Assembly (NCBI RefSeq): GCF_002201515.1
Contig: NZ_CP021421.1
Span: 2,294,001-2,358,000, forward strand
Direction of reading: 5' to 3'
DNA from: Muribaculum intestinale
GTDB taxonomy: Bacteria; Bacteroidota; Bacteroidia; Bacteroidales; Muribaculaceae
DNA: 64,000 bases
The notes below the pieces were generated by a model. That model was given only the letters and a program-made list of their open reading frames with translations, did not search any database and was not told the DNA's origin. How positions within the stretch are numbered: the stretch's first letter is position 1; each line of letters starts with the position of its first letter. The translations under genes and the position numbers were made by a program. Positions 36,626 through 45,715 of this stretch are shown piece by piece.

Positions 36626-38350
36626 TCAGGCGTTTGCTACAGAGCGGTTGAGAGATGCCCTGCGCGACTCGGCAATGCGGTTGGCCATGGCTACGGCTTT
36701 GGTTATGTGGTCGCAGATGTGGTCGTGGCCTACGAGGTCGTCGATATGGCTCTTGATGAGGGTCTGACGTACTTGGTCGTTGACACCTGACAACACGATA
36801 TGTATGCCTACTTTCTGCGAGGAGCGAATCAGCAATTCGAGATTGTGCACACCGGTTGCGTCGATAAAAGGCACACGGCGCATGCGTATGATACGTACTG
36901 CCGGTACATTGCCCATCGAGGTGCGCATCATTTCGTCGAATTTTGTAGCGACACCGAAGAAGAATGGACCGTCGATTTCATATACTTCCACACCCGGTGC
37001 TACGTCGAGCACTTCATGGGCTGTGGCCTCGGTGCCTTCGGCTACATCAAGTTGCTCGGAGTAGACACGTATCTGCGTGTTTTCCATGACTCGGCGCAGG
37101 AATAGGATTATGGCCAGAAGCAGTCCGATTTCGATGGCGATGGTGAGATCGAATATCACAGTAAGGAGGAATGTGACTACCAGTACCGATATGTCGCTTT
37201 TGGGCGCTTTGAATATGCCGACTACAGTGCGCCAGCCGCTCATGTTGTATGATACTACAATAAGCACGGCGGCAAGACATGACATCGGCACAAGGTTAAT
37301 CAGAGGCATCAGGAAAAGGAATATGAGCAGCAGCACGAGAGTGTGCACGATTCCCGCTACCGGTGTGCGGCCTCCGTTTGTGATGTTGGTCATTGTGCGG
37401 GCGATTGCACCTGTCACCGGTATACCTCCGAAGAACGGTACCACGATATTGGCTATGCCTTGTCCGATAAGCTCGGTGTTTGAGTTTGTACGCGAACCTG
37501 TCACACCGTCGGCAACAGTGGCCGACAGCAGCGATTCGATAGCGCACAATATGGCGATTGTGAAGGCAGAGGGGAGGAGGAGGTTGATGGTGTTCATCGA
37601 GAGATCGAAACCTTCCGGTGTGGGGATGTCGGTCGATAGAGCTCCGAAACGGTCGCCTATAGTCTCTACATGTATGCCCGGGACTGCATTGCTTAGGATA
37701 TATACCACAGCGGTAATCAGCACGATTGCTATGAGTGAGCCCGGCAGTTTTCGCGATATTTTAGGAGTTATGATGATAACTGCCAGAGAAGCGAGTCCTA
37801 CACCCAATGTCACGGGATCGATATTTCCGAAGTTGGCCAGGTATACACCCCATTTAGATAGAAATTCGGAAGGTACGTCTGTCAGTCCGAGTCCGAAGAA
37901 ATCGTTAATCTGAGTAGAGAATATCGTCAATGCGATACCGCTTGTAAAGCCTACCACGATAGGATAGGGTATAAACTTGATGACCGTGCCAAGATGGAAA
38001 AGCCCGAGGAGAATCAATATCATTCCGGCCATGAGAGTGGCTATTGCCAGCCCTTGCAGTCCGTAGTTCTGAATGATTGAGTATACAATCACGATGAAAG
38101 CTCCAGTAGGGCCTCCAATCTGCACGGAGTTGCCTCCGCAAGCCGATACAAGGAAGCCTCCGATAATGGCAGTGATTAGGCCGATTGTAGGGCTTACACC
38201 GCTTGCTATACCGAATGCTATGGCGAGCGGCAGGGCTACGATGCCTACCACGATGCCTGCAATAAGGTCGTCCTTGAAGCGTGAAAGAGAATAATTGGAT
38301 AGTGTGGATAGTAACTTCGGTCGGAAGTCAATTGTACCTGATAGATTCAT
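36626..38350 (-). CDS. SulP-family anion transporter with STAS domain
   Basis: A 574-residue inner-membrane carrier of the SLC26/SulP family, moving sulfate, bicarbonate or similar anions. The transport domain begins LIAGIVVGIVALPLAIAFGIASGVSPTIGLITAIIGGF, with about 12-14 membrane segments; residues about 440-560 form a cytoplasmic STAS domain (YEIDGPFFFGVATKFDE, MRRVPFIDATGVHNLE). ATG 38350 is preferred; the upstream 25 residues are polar and unlike the family. Substrate is unassigned; several bacterial relatives carry bicarbonate. Confidence 0.93.
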   Translation of the reverse strand: MNLSGTIDFRPKLLSTLSNYSLSRFKDDLIAGIVVGIVALPLAIAFGIASGVSPTIGLITAIIGGFLVSACGGNSVQIGGPTGAFIVIVYSIIQNYGLQGLAIATLMAGMILILLGLFHLGTVIKFIPYPIVVGFTSGIALTIFSTQINDFFGLGLTDVPSEFLSKWGVYLANFGNIDPVTLGVGLASLAVIIITPKISRKLPGSLIAIVLITAVVYILSNAVPGIHVETIGDRFGALSTDIPTPEGFDLSMNTINLLLPSAFTIAILCAIESLLSATVADGVTGSRTNSNTELIGQGIANIVVPFFGGIPVTGAIARTMTNITNGGRTPVAGIVHTLVLLLIFLFLMPLINLVPMSCLAAVLIVVSYNMSGWRTVVGIFKAPKSDISVLVVTFLLTVIFDLTIAIEIGLLLAIILFLRRVMENTQIRVYSEQLDVAEGTEATAHEVLDVAPGVEVYEIDGPFFFGVATKFDEMMRTSMGNVPAVRIIRMRRVPFIDATGVHNLELLIRSSQKVGIHIVLSGVNDQVRQTLIKSHIDDLVGHDHICDHITKAVAMANRIAESRRASLNRSVANA

Positions 38351-38422
38351 CTTTGCACAATAAATAAGTGATAATTGGTTGGTTGTGTGACGAATATCTC
38401 TATTCGCCGCGGAATGAGAGTG

Positions 38423-38430
38423 CAAAGGTA
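38423..38430 (-). promoter_or_regulatory. -7 element for sulP
   Basis: TACCTTTG on the minus strand, 72 bases before the sulP start, an exact TAnnTTTG match without a clear -33. Confidence 0.5.
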
Positions 38431-38522
38431 ATGAAATGTTTTATTATTTTAAGTGTATTTTTATGATTTTAACATTGCTCATGCGGGTGAGTAATACATG
38501 GCGGTATTTATCGTGGAAAGTG

Positions 38523-38996
38523 TCAGCGGTCAAGTGTGTAGGTATATACGATGCCATCGGCGGGGGAGGAGTATTCAAGAACAATACGTTTTGAGGAGAA
38601 TGACACTATATCAAGCAATGATACGGATGCGGGAAGATGTGTGGCCGGTAGTGGCGCATATACGTCCGTGCCGGAAGGACGTTCTAGGTCGCTGTGGCTG
38701 AAATTCAGTTCGAGTTGATTGTCAGAAATCTGGCGCCATGTACCGAACGAGTTTATGTACTCGTGGTGTGGATTTATCTGAATCATGTTTATTACCGTGG
38801 ACTGGAATTTCCATGTAATGGTGGATGTAGAATAATCTGTGACCGGAATTCCGTCGGCTTTGATTGAGGTCATCGTCCACGCTCCGAACCATGGGCCTAT
38901 GTCGCCGTTATTGCGTGTGCATGCGGTTGCCGCAAGCAATATCATTGCAAGCAGGATTATTGCCGGGTTATGTGTTGAAGTTTTTTTATTTGCCAT
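38523..38996 (-). CDS. Small lipoprotein, lipocalin-like
   Basis: This 157-residue product has a lipoprotein signal with cysteine near residue 26 (LLAATACTRN). The rest is beta-rich with GPWFGAWTMTSIKADG at the start and FGTWRQISDNQLELNF in the middle, a pattern like the lipocalin-type small lipoproteins of Bacteroidales. The start ATG 38996 lies inside the end of the Wzi-like gene (11-base overlap), implying translational coupling. Function unknown. Confidence 0.72.
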   Translation of the reverse strand: MANKKTSTHNPAIILLAMILLAATACTRNNGDIGPWFGAWTMTSIKADGIPVTDYSTSTITWKFQSTVINMIQINPHHEYINSFGTWRQISDNQLELNFSHSDLERPSGTDVYAPLPATHLPASVSLLDIVSFSSKRIVLEYSSPADGIVYTYTLDR

Positions 38997-40533
38997 GATT
39001 GCCGAGAGTGAAAGATCCGGTGTAAGTAAGAGATATTGCTCCTCCGATGTTGTTTCCAATCATATCTCCGTGGTCCATGGCCGCTATGGCCGAGACTTTC
39101 AGTCCGGGAACATTGCTGACATGCCATGCTGCTTCGAGCATCCATGAGAAGTCATGTACTTTGTGGGCTCTCGGTGCATAGTAATCGCCCCATCCTTGTC
39201 GGTAGGACAGCATTACTCTGTAGTCGAAATTCGATGCAAGCCATCCTTTTGCCGCCATATGGAAACCTCTGACACGGGTGTCGACGTAGCACATGTATCC
39301 GTCGCGGTTGTATATCGTACCGGGAAGAAATGGGGTGCCGAGTCCCATGCCGAAATATGTATAGCCGTTGTAGTTTGCATTGTTGTAATATGAGTCGGAA
39401 CCGGTGGCTTCGTCAGTGATTGTTGTGCCCGGACGGTCATGAGGCGCCCAGTGTGTCGGACCTGACTGGTTGGTGAAGTCGAGATATTCGATTACAGCTC
39501 CGCTGATTATGCTTCTCGGGGATGCGGCCACATATTCTATGCCCCAGATTCCGTCCCATCCGTTGCGGCGTCCGATGCCTGAGCCGTCTTCCCAGGGCCA
39601 CTGGAAATATGCTTTCAGCTGATGTCCGGACGGCATTTGCCACCTGGTCATTAAATCCCATGAGCCGAGATGGTTTCCGCGCCAGTATCCTTCGCCGGAG
39701 CTTGGCAGAAGCATTTCGAGAGTCTCCCAGAGATTTACATGGTCGACCAATGAATAACCGAAGTTGCCGCCGAAATAGTGTCGGATGTTGTAGCCGAGCT
39801 GACATGCAGCCTGCATGCCGAATGTTACGCTTACCGGAAGCGACGGTTTGGTACGGAAGTATAGCCGTTTATAATTGTACCACCAATTGGTGTTTATGAA
39901 TGAGGAATAGTAGTTGTAATGGTCCTCAAGCCATCCGCTGTCAGTAGGCCGGCCATAAAATATCTCGCCTGAAATCTGTAGTGCTCCACGTGTAAATGGA
40001 ATGTCGACAAATCGCCATAATCCGAATGATACTCCCGGCATCGGACGCGCGTTTATGCCGCGTGTGAAGTCGCCGCTCGACAGGGAGTCGTTGAGGATGG
40101 CCGAGGGATATTCTTTGAGTCCGACGATAGCAAATACACTACGGTATCTTATGCCTGCAAACAGTTGCTGTATATGGGCTGCCGACGGGCGCAGATCACG
40201 TTCGATCCAGCTTTTCGACGATTGTTGGTAGCGGGCATAGTCTGTTGCCGAAGATGCCTGCGCTATTATGTCGGCACCGGCTGTCCAGCTCCATCTTGCA
40301 GTTGTGTTCCATTCATGCTTTAAGGCACCACGCACCATTATCGATGATGGCTGGGTTGTCACTCCGTAGCGGTTCGACATTATACCGTAAGGCGCAAAAT
40401 CTCCGCTTCCGGCATTGAGCCATATCTCGCCTCGATAGTCGACAGAAGTCTGCGACAAGGCTTTATGGGCCGGAGTGGCGGCGATTAAACCGGACAAAAG
40501 ACAATAAATACCTATGTTATGTGATATTTTCAA
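38986..40533 (-). CDS. Wzi-family outer-membrane beta-barrel protein
   Basis: A 515-residue exported protein with a cleavable signal (cut near ALSQT, residue 28) and many amphipathic strands typical of an outer-membrane barrel. GAVIEYLDFTNQSGPTHW, AHIQQLFAGIRYRSVFAIVGLKEYP and FSWMLEAAWHVSNVPG resemble the capsule assembly Wzi family of Bacteroidota, relatives of the E. coli surface lectin that holds capsule at the cell surface. No capsule synthesis genes lie nearby, so the role is inferred from family only. It overlaps the downstream lipoprotein gene by 11 bases. Confidence 0.75.
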   Translation of the reverse strand: MKISHNIGIYCLLSGLIAATPAHKALSQTSVDYRGEIWLNAGSGDFAPYGIMSNRYGVTTQPSSIMVRGALKHEWNTTARWSWTAGADIIAQASSATDYARYQQSSKSWIERDLRPSAAHIQQLFAGIRYRSVFAIVGLKEYPSAILNDSLSSGDFTRGINARPMPGVSFGLWRFVDIPFTRGALQISGEIFYGRPTDSGWLEDHYNYYSSFINTNWWYNYKRLYFRTKPSLPVSVTFGMQAACQLGYNIRHYFGGNFGYSLVDHVNLWETLEMLLPSSGEGYWRGNHLGSWDLMTRWQMPSGHQLKAYFQWPWEDGSGIGRRNGWDGIWGIEYVAASPRSIISGAVIEYLDFTNQSGPTHWAPHDRPGTTITDEATGSDSYYNNANYNGYTYFGMGLGTPFLPGTIYNRDGYMCYVDTRVRGFHMAAKGWLASNFDYRVMLSYRQGWGDYYAPRAHKVHDFSWMLEAAWHVSNVPGLKVSAIAAMDHGDMIGNNIGGAISLTYTGSFTLGNHGK

Positions 40534-40742
40534 ACCGTAAAATTATAAACAATATAGAGTCAACGGCAGATGGGTCAATTCTTTGAATATCAAAATACGG
40601 ATTCTTGCCGTTTTTGCTTAATCCGGATTCGGGCACTGAGGGCCACCTGATGTAACGATATTGTTATCCCTCACATTAATAACAGTATAATCCGGCATGA
40701 AGTTTACGCTTCATTGTTGCGGAAAGAGTAAAGTAATGGCCG

Positions 40743-41708
40743 TTACTTATCTTCCGGAGATGGATTTATGGGGATAAAGGTGCCGATATGTCGTCCTTTT
40801 TTTTCCTCAAATATCTCGTCGATAACAAAGAAGATGCCGCTTTCCTCGACGTTGCCGAACTCGTCGTTTATCGCGGTCCCAAACATTCTCATGGATGGCG
40901 ACAGACTCATATATGCGTTGACCAACGGAGGGATATTGTATCCGTGGTCGCGGATGGCTTTGTTGAGAATTTTATAGTCATCCTTGAATGTGTCGTGGAT
41001 GAAGAGCTTGCGCATTGCCTCGTTGTCCATATGTGTGGTAAGAGGGGTCATGGGCCACACAAGACGATCAGGGTCAGGGAAGTGTTTTGTAAGGAAATAC
41101 AGAATCATGTTGCGGCAGTCGGCATTGTAGCTCGGATACATGGTCACCTTACCGAAGAGATAACGCATGTCGGGATATATTACCGTCAGCGCGCCGAGAC
41201 CGTCCCAGAGATTGTCGAGGGCATACAGTGCCTTTACGCCTACGCGTGTAGTCTGATATTCAAGTCTGACAAATGAGCGGCCAAGTTCGATTGTATGAGG
41301 TAGGTAATCTTTCAGAAATCGCTCTGAGAAAGAGAACATGTGGCTTGTGGCGATACGAGGCATGCCGTCGGGGCGCATCTTTATCTCGTTGCCGGGTATG
41401 AAGCGGTATCCGCCGATTATCTCTCGGGCCTCCGGATCCCACACTACCAGTTGGCGGCATGGAGGCTCCATTGTGTCAAATTCATCGATATCACAGTCTT
41501 TGCCGGTTCCGCCCCCGGCCGCACGAAAGGCGATTTCTCTGAGTCGTCCGACCTCGCGCATTACGTTGGGCGCCGAAAAGGCGTCGATGATATATATCTT
41601 GTTGCCACCCTTGTTGGTGTCGCGCAACAGCCTGTCGGGAGTGAGTTCCATTTCGAGGAGCTCTACAGGTACAGGGTCAATCACATTCTGATTGGTCGTC
41701 GTCATCAT
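40743..41708 (-). CDS. glsB: Glycine-lipid N-acyltransferase GlsB-like (GNAT)
   Basis: A 321-residue GNAT/hemolysin-type acyltransferase related to OlsB. The acyl-ACP-binding and catalytic core spans about 45-240: REIIGGYRFIPGNE, HTIELGRSFVRLEYQ, DNLWDGLGALTVIYPDMRYLFGKVTMYPSYN. In Bacteroides thetaiotaomicron the GlsB/GlsA pair makes glycine lipids, with GlsB attaching a 3-hydroxyacyl chain to the glycine nitrogen. The gene overlaps the end of the PlsC-like gene by 32 bases, the same pairing, which supports the assignment. Two start ATGs, 41708 and 41705, are adjacent. Confidence 0.85.
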   Translation of the reverse strand: MMTTTNQNVIDPVPVELLEMELTPDRLLRDTNKGGNKIYIIDAFSAPNVMREVGRLREIAFRAAGGGTGKDCDIDEFDTMEPPCRQLVVWDPEAREIIGGYRFIPGNEIKMRPDGMPRIATSHMFSFSERFLKDYLPHTIELGRSFVRLEYQTTRVGVKALYALDNLWDGLGALTVIYPDMRYLFGKVTMYPSYNADCRNMILYFLTKHFPDPDRLVWPMTPLTTHMDNEAMRKLFIHDTFKDDYKILNKAIRDHGYNIPPLVNAYMSLSPSMRMFGTAINDEFGNVEESGIFFVIDEIFEEKKGRHIGTFIPINPSPEDK

Positions 41709-42576
41709 CAGGTAGGAATGGTTGATTGCTTAAACTATATAATATCTTTTTTATTTTCTGCGCCTGTCGTGAGGCTTTCCGTCCGCCTTCAAGCGACTGC
41801 CATGCGATGGGGTCGCCGACAACCAGCCTGAAGCATGCGTTGCGGCTGCGGAATATCTCGCGAGGGAGATACATCATCTCGAAATTGAACCGCAGGCCGA
41901 TTCTAAGGCGGAATTTTGCAAAATTATAAAAAAACGGCGAATTCTGCGCATCAAAATATACAGGAATTATATCGCGTTCATACTGAATGGCTTTATTGAC
42001 AAACATTTTGTGCCATTTCAGGTCGCTGATTATTCCATTGCGGCGTTTGCGACTTACCAGCCCGGCAGGAAACATTATTATCGGGGTGTTGCTGCGGAAC
42101 ACGGCGTCGATGTCGGTGGAGGAGTGGCGCGACTGGCGTCCGTAGAGATTTACCGGCAGGAATATGTCCTCCAGCGGTTTGATGACCGTAAGTATGTCGT
42201 TGACTATGAAATGTATGTCGGGTCCATAGGTCGCGGCTGCCCAATGTATCATTGTGATTCCGTCGAGAGCGCCAAGCGGGTGGTTGCACACGATTATCAC
42301 TTTTTGCTTGGCGGGGTCGGGCAGTGTGCCTTCAGTAGTGTATTTTACATTGAGGTCGCGCAATACAGATCCGCAGAACTGAGCATTGCGTGTACCTTTT
42401 GTACGGTCAAGGATTCCGTTCAGTTCATCCTGGCAGATGGTTTTTTTCAGCCAGTTGATGGCACACCGCGGAATAAAGCGCCTGTAGCGTGGAAGCCTGG
42501 TGTTTATAACGGCTTCTACGTCGACATGGAGCGAGTCGGTAGTGGGCTCCTTTGAATCTTCATTCTGGACATTCAT
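41677..42576 (-). CDS. glsA: Glycine-lipid O-acyltransferase GlsA-like (PlsC family)
   Basis: A 299-residue acyltransferase of the lysophosphatidate/PlsC superfamily. The HX4D motif appears as VCNHPLGALDGITM near residue 99, with the later blocks NLYGRQSRHSSTDID and IIMFPAGLVSRKRR. In B. thetaiotaomicron GlsA adds the second, ester-linked acyl chain to the N-acyl glycine. The overlap with the downstream GNAT gene makes this a two-gene coupled unit. A TAACTTTG element ends only four bases before the ATG. Confidence 0.85.
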   Translation of the reverse strand: MNVQNEDSKEPTTDSLHVDVEAVINTRLPRYRRFIPRCAINWLKKTICQDELNGILDRTKGTRNAQFCGSVLRDLNVKYTTEGTLPDPAKQKVIIVCNHPLGALDGITMIHWAAATYGPDIHFIVNDILTVIKPLEDIFLPVNLYGRQSRHSSTDIDAVFRSNTPIIMFPAGLVSRKRRNGIISDLKWHKMFVNKAIQYERDIIPVYFDAQNSPFFYNFAKFRLRIGLRFNFEMMYLPREIFRSRNACFRLVVGDPIAWQSLEGGRKASRQAQKIKKILYSLSNQPFLPDDDDDQSECD

Positions 42577-42580
42577 GGCG

Positions 42581-42588
42581 CAAAGTTA
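42581..42588 (-). promoter_or_regulatory. -7 element abutting the glsA start
   Basis: The minus strand reads TAACTTTG, four bases, then ATG. Transcription would begin at or within a base of the start codon, a leaderless or nearly leaderless message. Confidence 0.5.
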
Positions 42589-42656
42589 CTCATTTGCCGA
42601 TATATCATAAAGAACATCGTGCATTTTGTGTGGGTGCGCACACGAGTGAGTATCTG

Positions 42657-42902
42657 TCAGAATAGCGATAACTGCACAGATGCGGCGGTAGGCGCAAGCA
42701 TAAGCGAGCGGGCGAGAGTCCAGCCCTGGGTGCTGTTGCGTAGCCTTACATTCACAAGGCCGATACATCCTGCGGCAGCGTTACGAATCTGACGCAGGAG
42801 ATCGGTCATTGTGGTCATGCCGCTGAAACGATAGGCGGCGATTTCCCTCCCATGCTGTGAGAGGGTGGCATAAATTATGTCGGAAGTGTGGATAGCGCCC
42901 AT
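42657..42902 (-). CDS. Small conserved Bacteroidales protein
   Basis: An 81-residue soluble protein with an N-terminal strand region (SDIIYATLSQHGREIAAYRFSGMTTMTDLLRQIR), then GCIGLVNVRLRNSTQGWTLARSLML. The GLVxxxLRNxTQGW pattern is one I recall from small Bacteroidales proteins of unknown function. The start ATG is preceded by an 11-base inverted repeat overlapping the -7 element. It lies upstream of glsA on the same strand, 80 bases away, with a separate promoter between. Confidence 0.65.
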   Translation of the reverse strand: MGAIHTSDIIYATLSQHGREIAAYRFSGMTTMTDLLRQIRNAAAGCIGLVNVRLRNSTQGWTLARSLMLAPTAASVQLSLF

Positions 42903-42936
42903 ATTTGCAGTATTTTAGATTGATACTGCAAATGTA
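42903..42936 (-). promoter_or_regulatory. Promoter with overlapping inverted repeat
   Basis: Perfect 11-base arms (42903-42913 and 42923-42933) enclose a 9-base spacer. The right arm overlaps the minus-strand -7 element TACATTTG (42929-42936) and the left arm touches the start codon. The geometry suits an operator for a dimeric regulator better than an RNA hairpin, since one arm lies upstream of or at the transcription start. Confidence 0.5.
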
Positions 42937-42986
42937 TTTCCGAGGGTGGGCGACTATGATGTACTGCTGTGTTAATAAATGATAAA

Positions 42987-45680
42987 TCAGTTGTGCTTTT
43001 TGCTGTGGAACAGCCGAATCAGTTCGCCAATCCACAATACCGACGATGTAGTGGTGATGATAATCACCCAGTCGGTCAGCTTAAGGGGTACGACGTTGAA
43101 GAATTGGCCGCCGATTTCTATAATAAGAATCTGACCGGCAAATATGGCGCCAGCTATAGCAATGAATCCTCCACACCCTTTCATATGCAGTGCCGAACGT
43201 CCGGTGGCGAATGCGCGTGCATTAAACATGTTCCAGAACTGCAGGAAGACAAATGTGGTGAAGAACAGACTGAGTTCGTAAGGGTCCAGGCCTTTGTTGT
43301 CAGGTATGAATCCGGCATGTAAAATATCGGTCAGAGAGTCGATGTCGATATGCTCCATGTACCACATTAGTCCGAATAGGAATATGAAGAACAGGAGGCC
43401 GGTGCTTATTATACTCTGCCACATGGCGCGGTTGATTATGAACGCAGTGCGCCGGCGCGGGGCCTCGTCCATAACTGATGCCGATGGTGGCAGAGATGCG
43501 AGAGCCATGGCCGCGAATGTATCCATAATCAGGTTTACCCACAGCATCTGGGTTACGGTAAGCGGTGACTGCAAACCCATGAATGCCCCGGAAAGCACAA
43601 TGAGGCAGGCCACGATGTTTACCGTCATCTGGAACATTACAAATCGCTGTATATTACGATATAGAGAGCGACCCCACATCACGGCTCTTCCGATTGACGA
43701 GAAAGAGTTGTCGACGATGGTGATGTCGGAGGCTTCCTTGGCCACTGATGTGCCGTCGCCCATCGACAGTCCGACATGTGCGCTTTTCAGTGCCGGGGCG
43801 TCATTGGTGCCGTCGCCTGTTACTGCCACCACTTCATTATTGGCCTGAAGAGCCTCGACGAGACGTTTTTTGTCGAGCGGACGTGCGCGGGCTATTATCT
43901 TTAGGCTCTTGACACGCCGGCGCAATTCTTCGTCGGAGAGTTGCTCAAATTCCGGGCCTGTTATTATGTTGCTTTCGTTGTCGGATGACTGCCACAGGCC
44001 GATCTGTCGGCCTATCTCCTTGGCGGTGGCCGGGGTATCGCCGGTGACTATTTTTATCTGTATTCCAGCGCGGATTACATCCGATACAGCATCGGGAACA
44101 TCCGTTCTGACAGGGTCGGCTATGGCCACTACGCCGAGGAATGTCAGGCCCGAGGTGTCGAGTCTGGTGCCATCGATTGGGTTGGCTCCGTCGGCTACTT
44201 TCGCACATGCGAATGCCAGCGTGCGCATGGCGTGGTTTTGGTATTCCGACAATATGTGTTTTACATTGTCGGGTGTGGCTGTCAGAGGGTAGTCGGTACA
44301 CATGTCATAGACAATCTCCGGAGCTCCCTTTACGTGCAGCATGCGCTCTCCCGAGGGATTTTCCACAAGTGTAGCCATGAATTTGCGCTCGGTCGAGAAG
44401 GGAATTTCCGCGATGACGCGCATGCTTTCCTTTATTTGTGTGAAATCGATGCCTGCCTTGTTGAGCCACAGCAGCAGGGCTCCTTCGGTGGGATTGCCAA
44501 GCACTTTTGGTGTCTGAGGCTCTGACATGTCGAGAAGTGCGGTAGAGTTTACGGCGATACCCTCTCTGATAAGGCTGAGGGCGTCGGTGGCGAATCTCTT
44601 TTCTCCAAGTCCGAAGAAAGTGATGTCGGCCACCTGCATACGATTCTGCGTCAGGGTGCCGGTCTTGTCGGTGCATATCACAGTCGTGGCGCCCATTGTC
44701 TCGCATGCATGCATCTTCCTGACGAGGTTGTTGGTGCGGAGCATACGGCGCATAGAGTAGGCGAGCGACAGAGTCACGGCCATGGGCAACCCTTCGGGTA
44801 CGGCCACTACCACCAGCGTGACGGCAATCATGAATGTCTGTAGCAGGTATGCTATGAAATGAATCCATTCAAAATCGGCTGTCAGCGAAGTGAAATACAT
44901 GATTGTTCTTCCAATCACCACCAGTGAGGCTATGGTGTAGCTCACTCGGGTTATGAGTTTGCCAAGGCCATCAAGTTGCTCGTTGAGGGGAGTCTTTACC
45001 GAGTTGTCAATCTGGGAAGCTACAAACACGCGTCCGTTTTCGGTGTGGTCGCCGACGGCGCATACTTCCATCATGCCGTGTCCCTCCATAACTTTTGTGC
45101 CGCGCATCACATGGTCGGATGGGAATGTGGCGTCCTTGTCAAACTGAGCAGGGTCTGTGGTCTTGTGGGCAACCGGCTCACCGGTGAGAGTGGATTCGTC
45201 GACATTCATCGACACTGCTTCAAGCAATATTCCGTCGGCCGGTATCTCTTCGCCGGTGTTGAGTATCACGATGTCGCCAACAACGACCTCTTTACGCGGC
45301 ACTGTTGTGGCGCTTCCGTTGCGAATCACTTGCACCGGCTCATCGTCGTTGACCTGGTTGAGCAGGGCAAACTCGCGGTTGGCTTTTACTTCGAAGAAAA
45401 AAGCGAGTCCGGTGGCGAGGATTATGGCTATGAATATGCCTACAGGCTCGAAGAATACGCCGGGCCCTTCGTCGAGCATGGTATATTCGTATATTGAAAT
45501 TCCTATCGACAGGATTCCTGCCACGCACAATATTATTATAAGCGGGTCGCTGAATTTGTCGAGAAACTGTCGCCACAGAGGTGTTTTCTCCGGTGGTGTC
45601 AGTATGTTCATGCCATGTTGGAGCCGGCTTTGTTCTACTTGATTGTCTGTAAGCCCTTTCGGGTGAGTGATGTTATTCAT
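42987..45680 (-). CDS. Calcium-translocating P-type ATPase (PMCA type)
   Basis: An 897-residue P-type ATPase that pumps cations, most likely Ca2+, out of the cytoplasm. Features: N-terminal cation-transporter domain (GLTDNQVEQSRLQHGMNIL), the actuator motif DESTLTGEPV, the PEGLP segment in M4 (VVVAVPEGLPMAVTLS), phosphorylation motif ICTDKTGTLTQNRM, and hinge VTGDGTNDAPALKSAHVGLSMG. About ten membrane helices. ATG 45680 is preferred to an upstream ATG 13 residues earlier. The stop of an SPFH-tail gene lies 35 bases upstream, so the two may be cotranscribed. Confidence 0.95.
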   Translation of the reverse strand: MNNITHPKGLTDNQVEQSRLQHGMNILTPPEKTPLWRQFLDKFSDPLIIILCVAGILSIGISIYEYTMLDEGPGVFFEPVGIFIAIILATGLAFFFEVKANREFALLNQVNDDEPVQVIRNGSATTVPRKEVVVGDIVILNTGEEIPADGILLEAVSMNVDESTLTGEPVAHKTTDPAQFDKDATFPSDHVMRGTKVMEGHGMMEVCAVGDHTENGRVFVASQIDNSVKTPLNEQLDGLGKLITRVSYTIASLVVIGRTIMYFTSLTADFEWIHFIAYLLQTFMIAVTLVVVAVPEGLPMAVTLSLAYSMRRMLRTNNLVRKMHACETMGATTVICTDKTGTLTQNRMQVADITFFGLGEKRFATDALSLIREGIAVNSTALLDMSEPQTPKVLGNPTEGALLLWLNKAGIDFTQIKESMRVIAEIPFSTERKFMATLVENPSGERMLHVKGAPEIVYDMCTDYPLTATPDNVKHILSEYQNHAMRTLAFACAKVADGANPIDGTRLDTSGLTFLGVVAIADPVRTDVPDAVSDVIRAGIQIKIVTGDTPATAKEIGRQIGLWQSSDNESNIITGPEFEQLSDEELRRRVKSLKIIARARPLDKKRLVEALQANNEVVAVTGDGTNDAPALKSAHVGLSMGDGTSVAKEASDITIVDNSFSSIGRAVMWGRSLYRNIQRFVMFQMTVNIVACLIVLSGAFMGLQSPLTVTQMLWVNLIMDTFAAMALASLPPSASVMDEAPRRRTAFIINRAMWQSIISTGLLFFIFLFGLMWYMEHIDIDSLTDILHAGFIPDNKGLDPYELSLFFTTFVFLQFWNMFNARAFATGRSALHMKGCGGFIAIAGAIFAGQILIIEIGGQFFNVVPLKLTDWVIIITTTSSVLWIGELIRLFHSKKHN

Positions 45681-45715
45681 GTCAGTGTGAATCACAGGGT
45701 GGATGAGTCGTTGTG

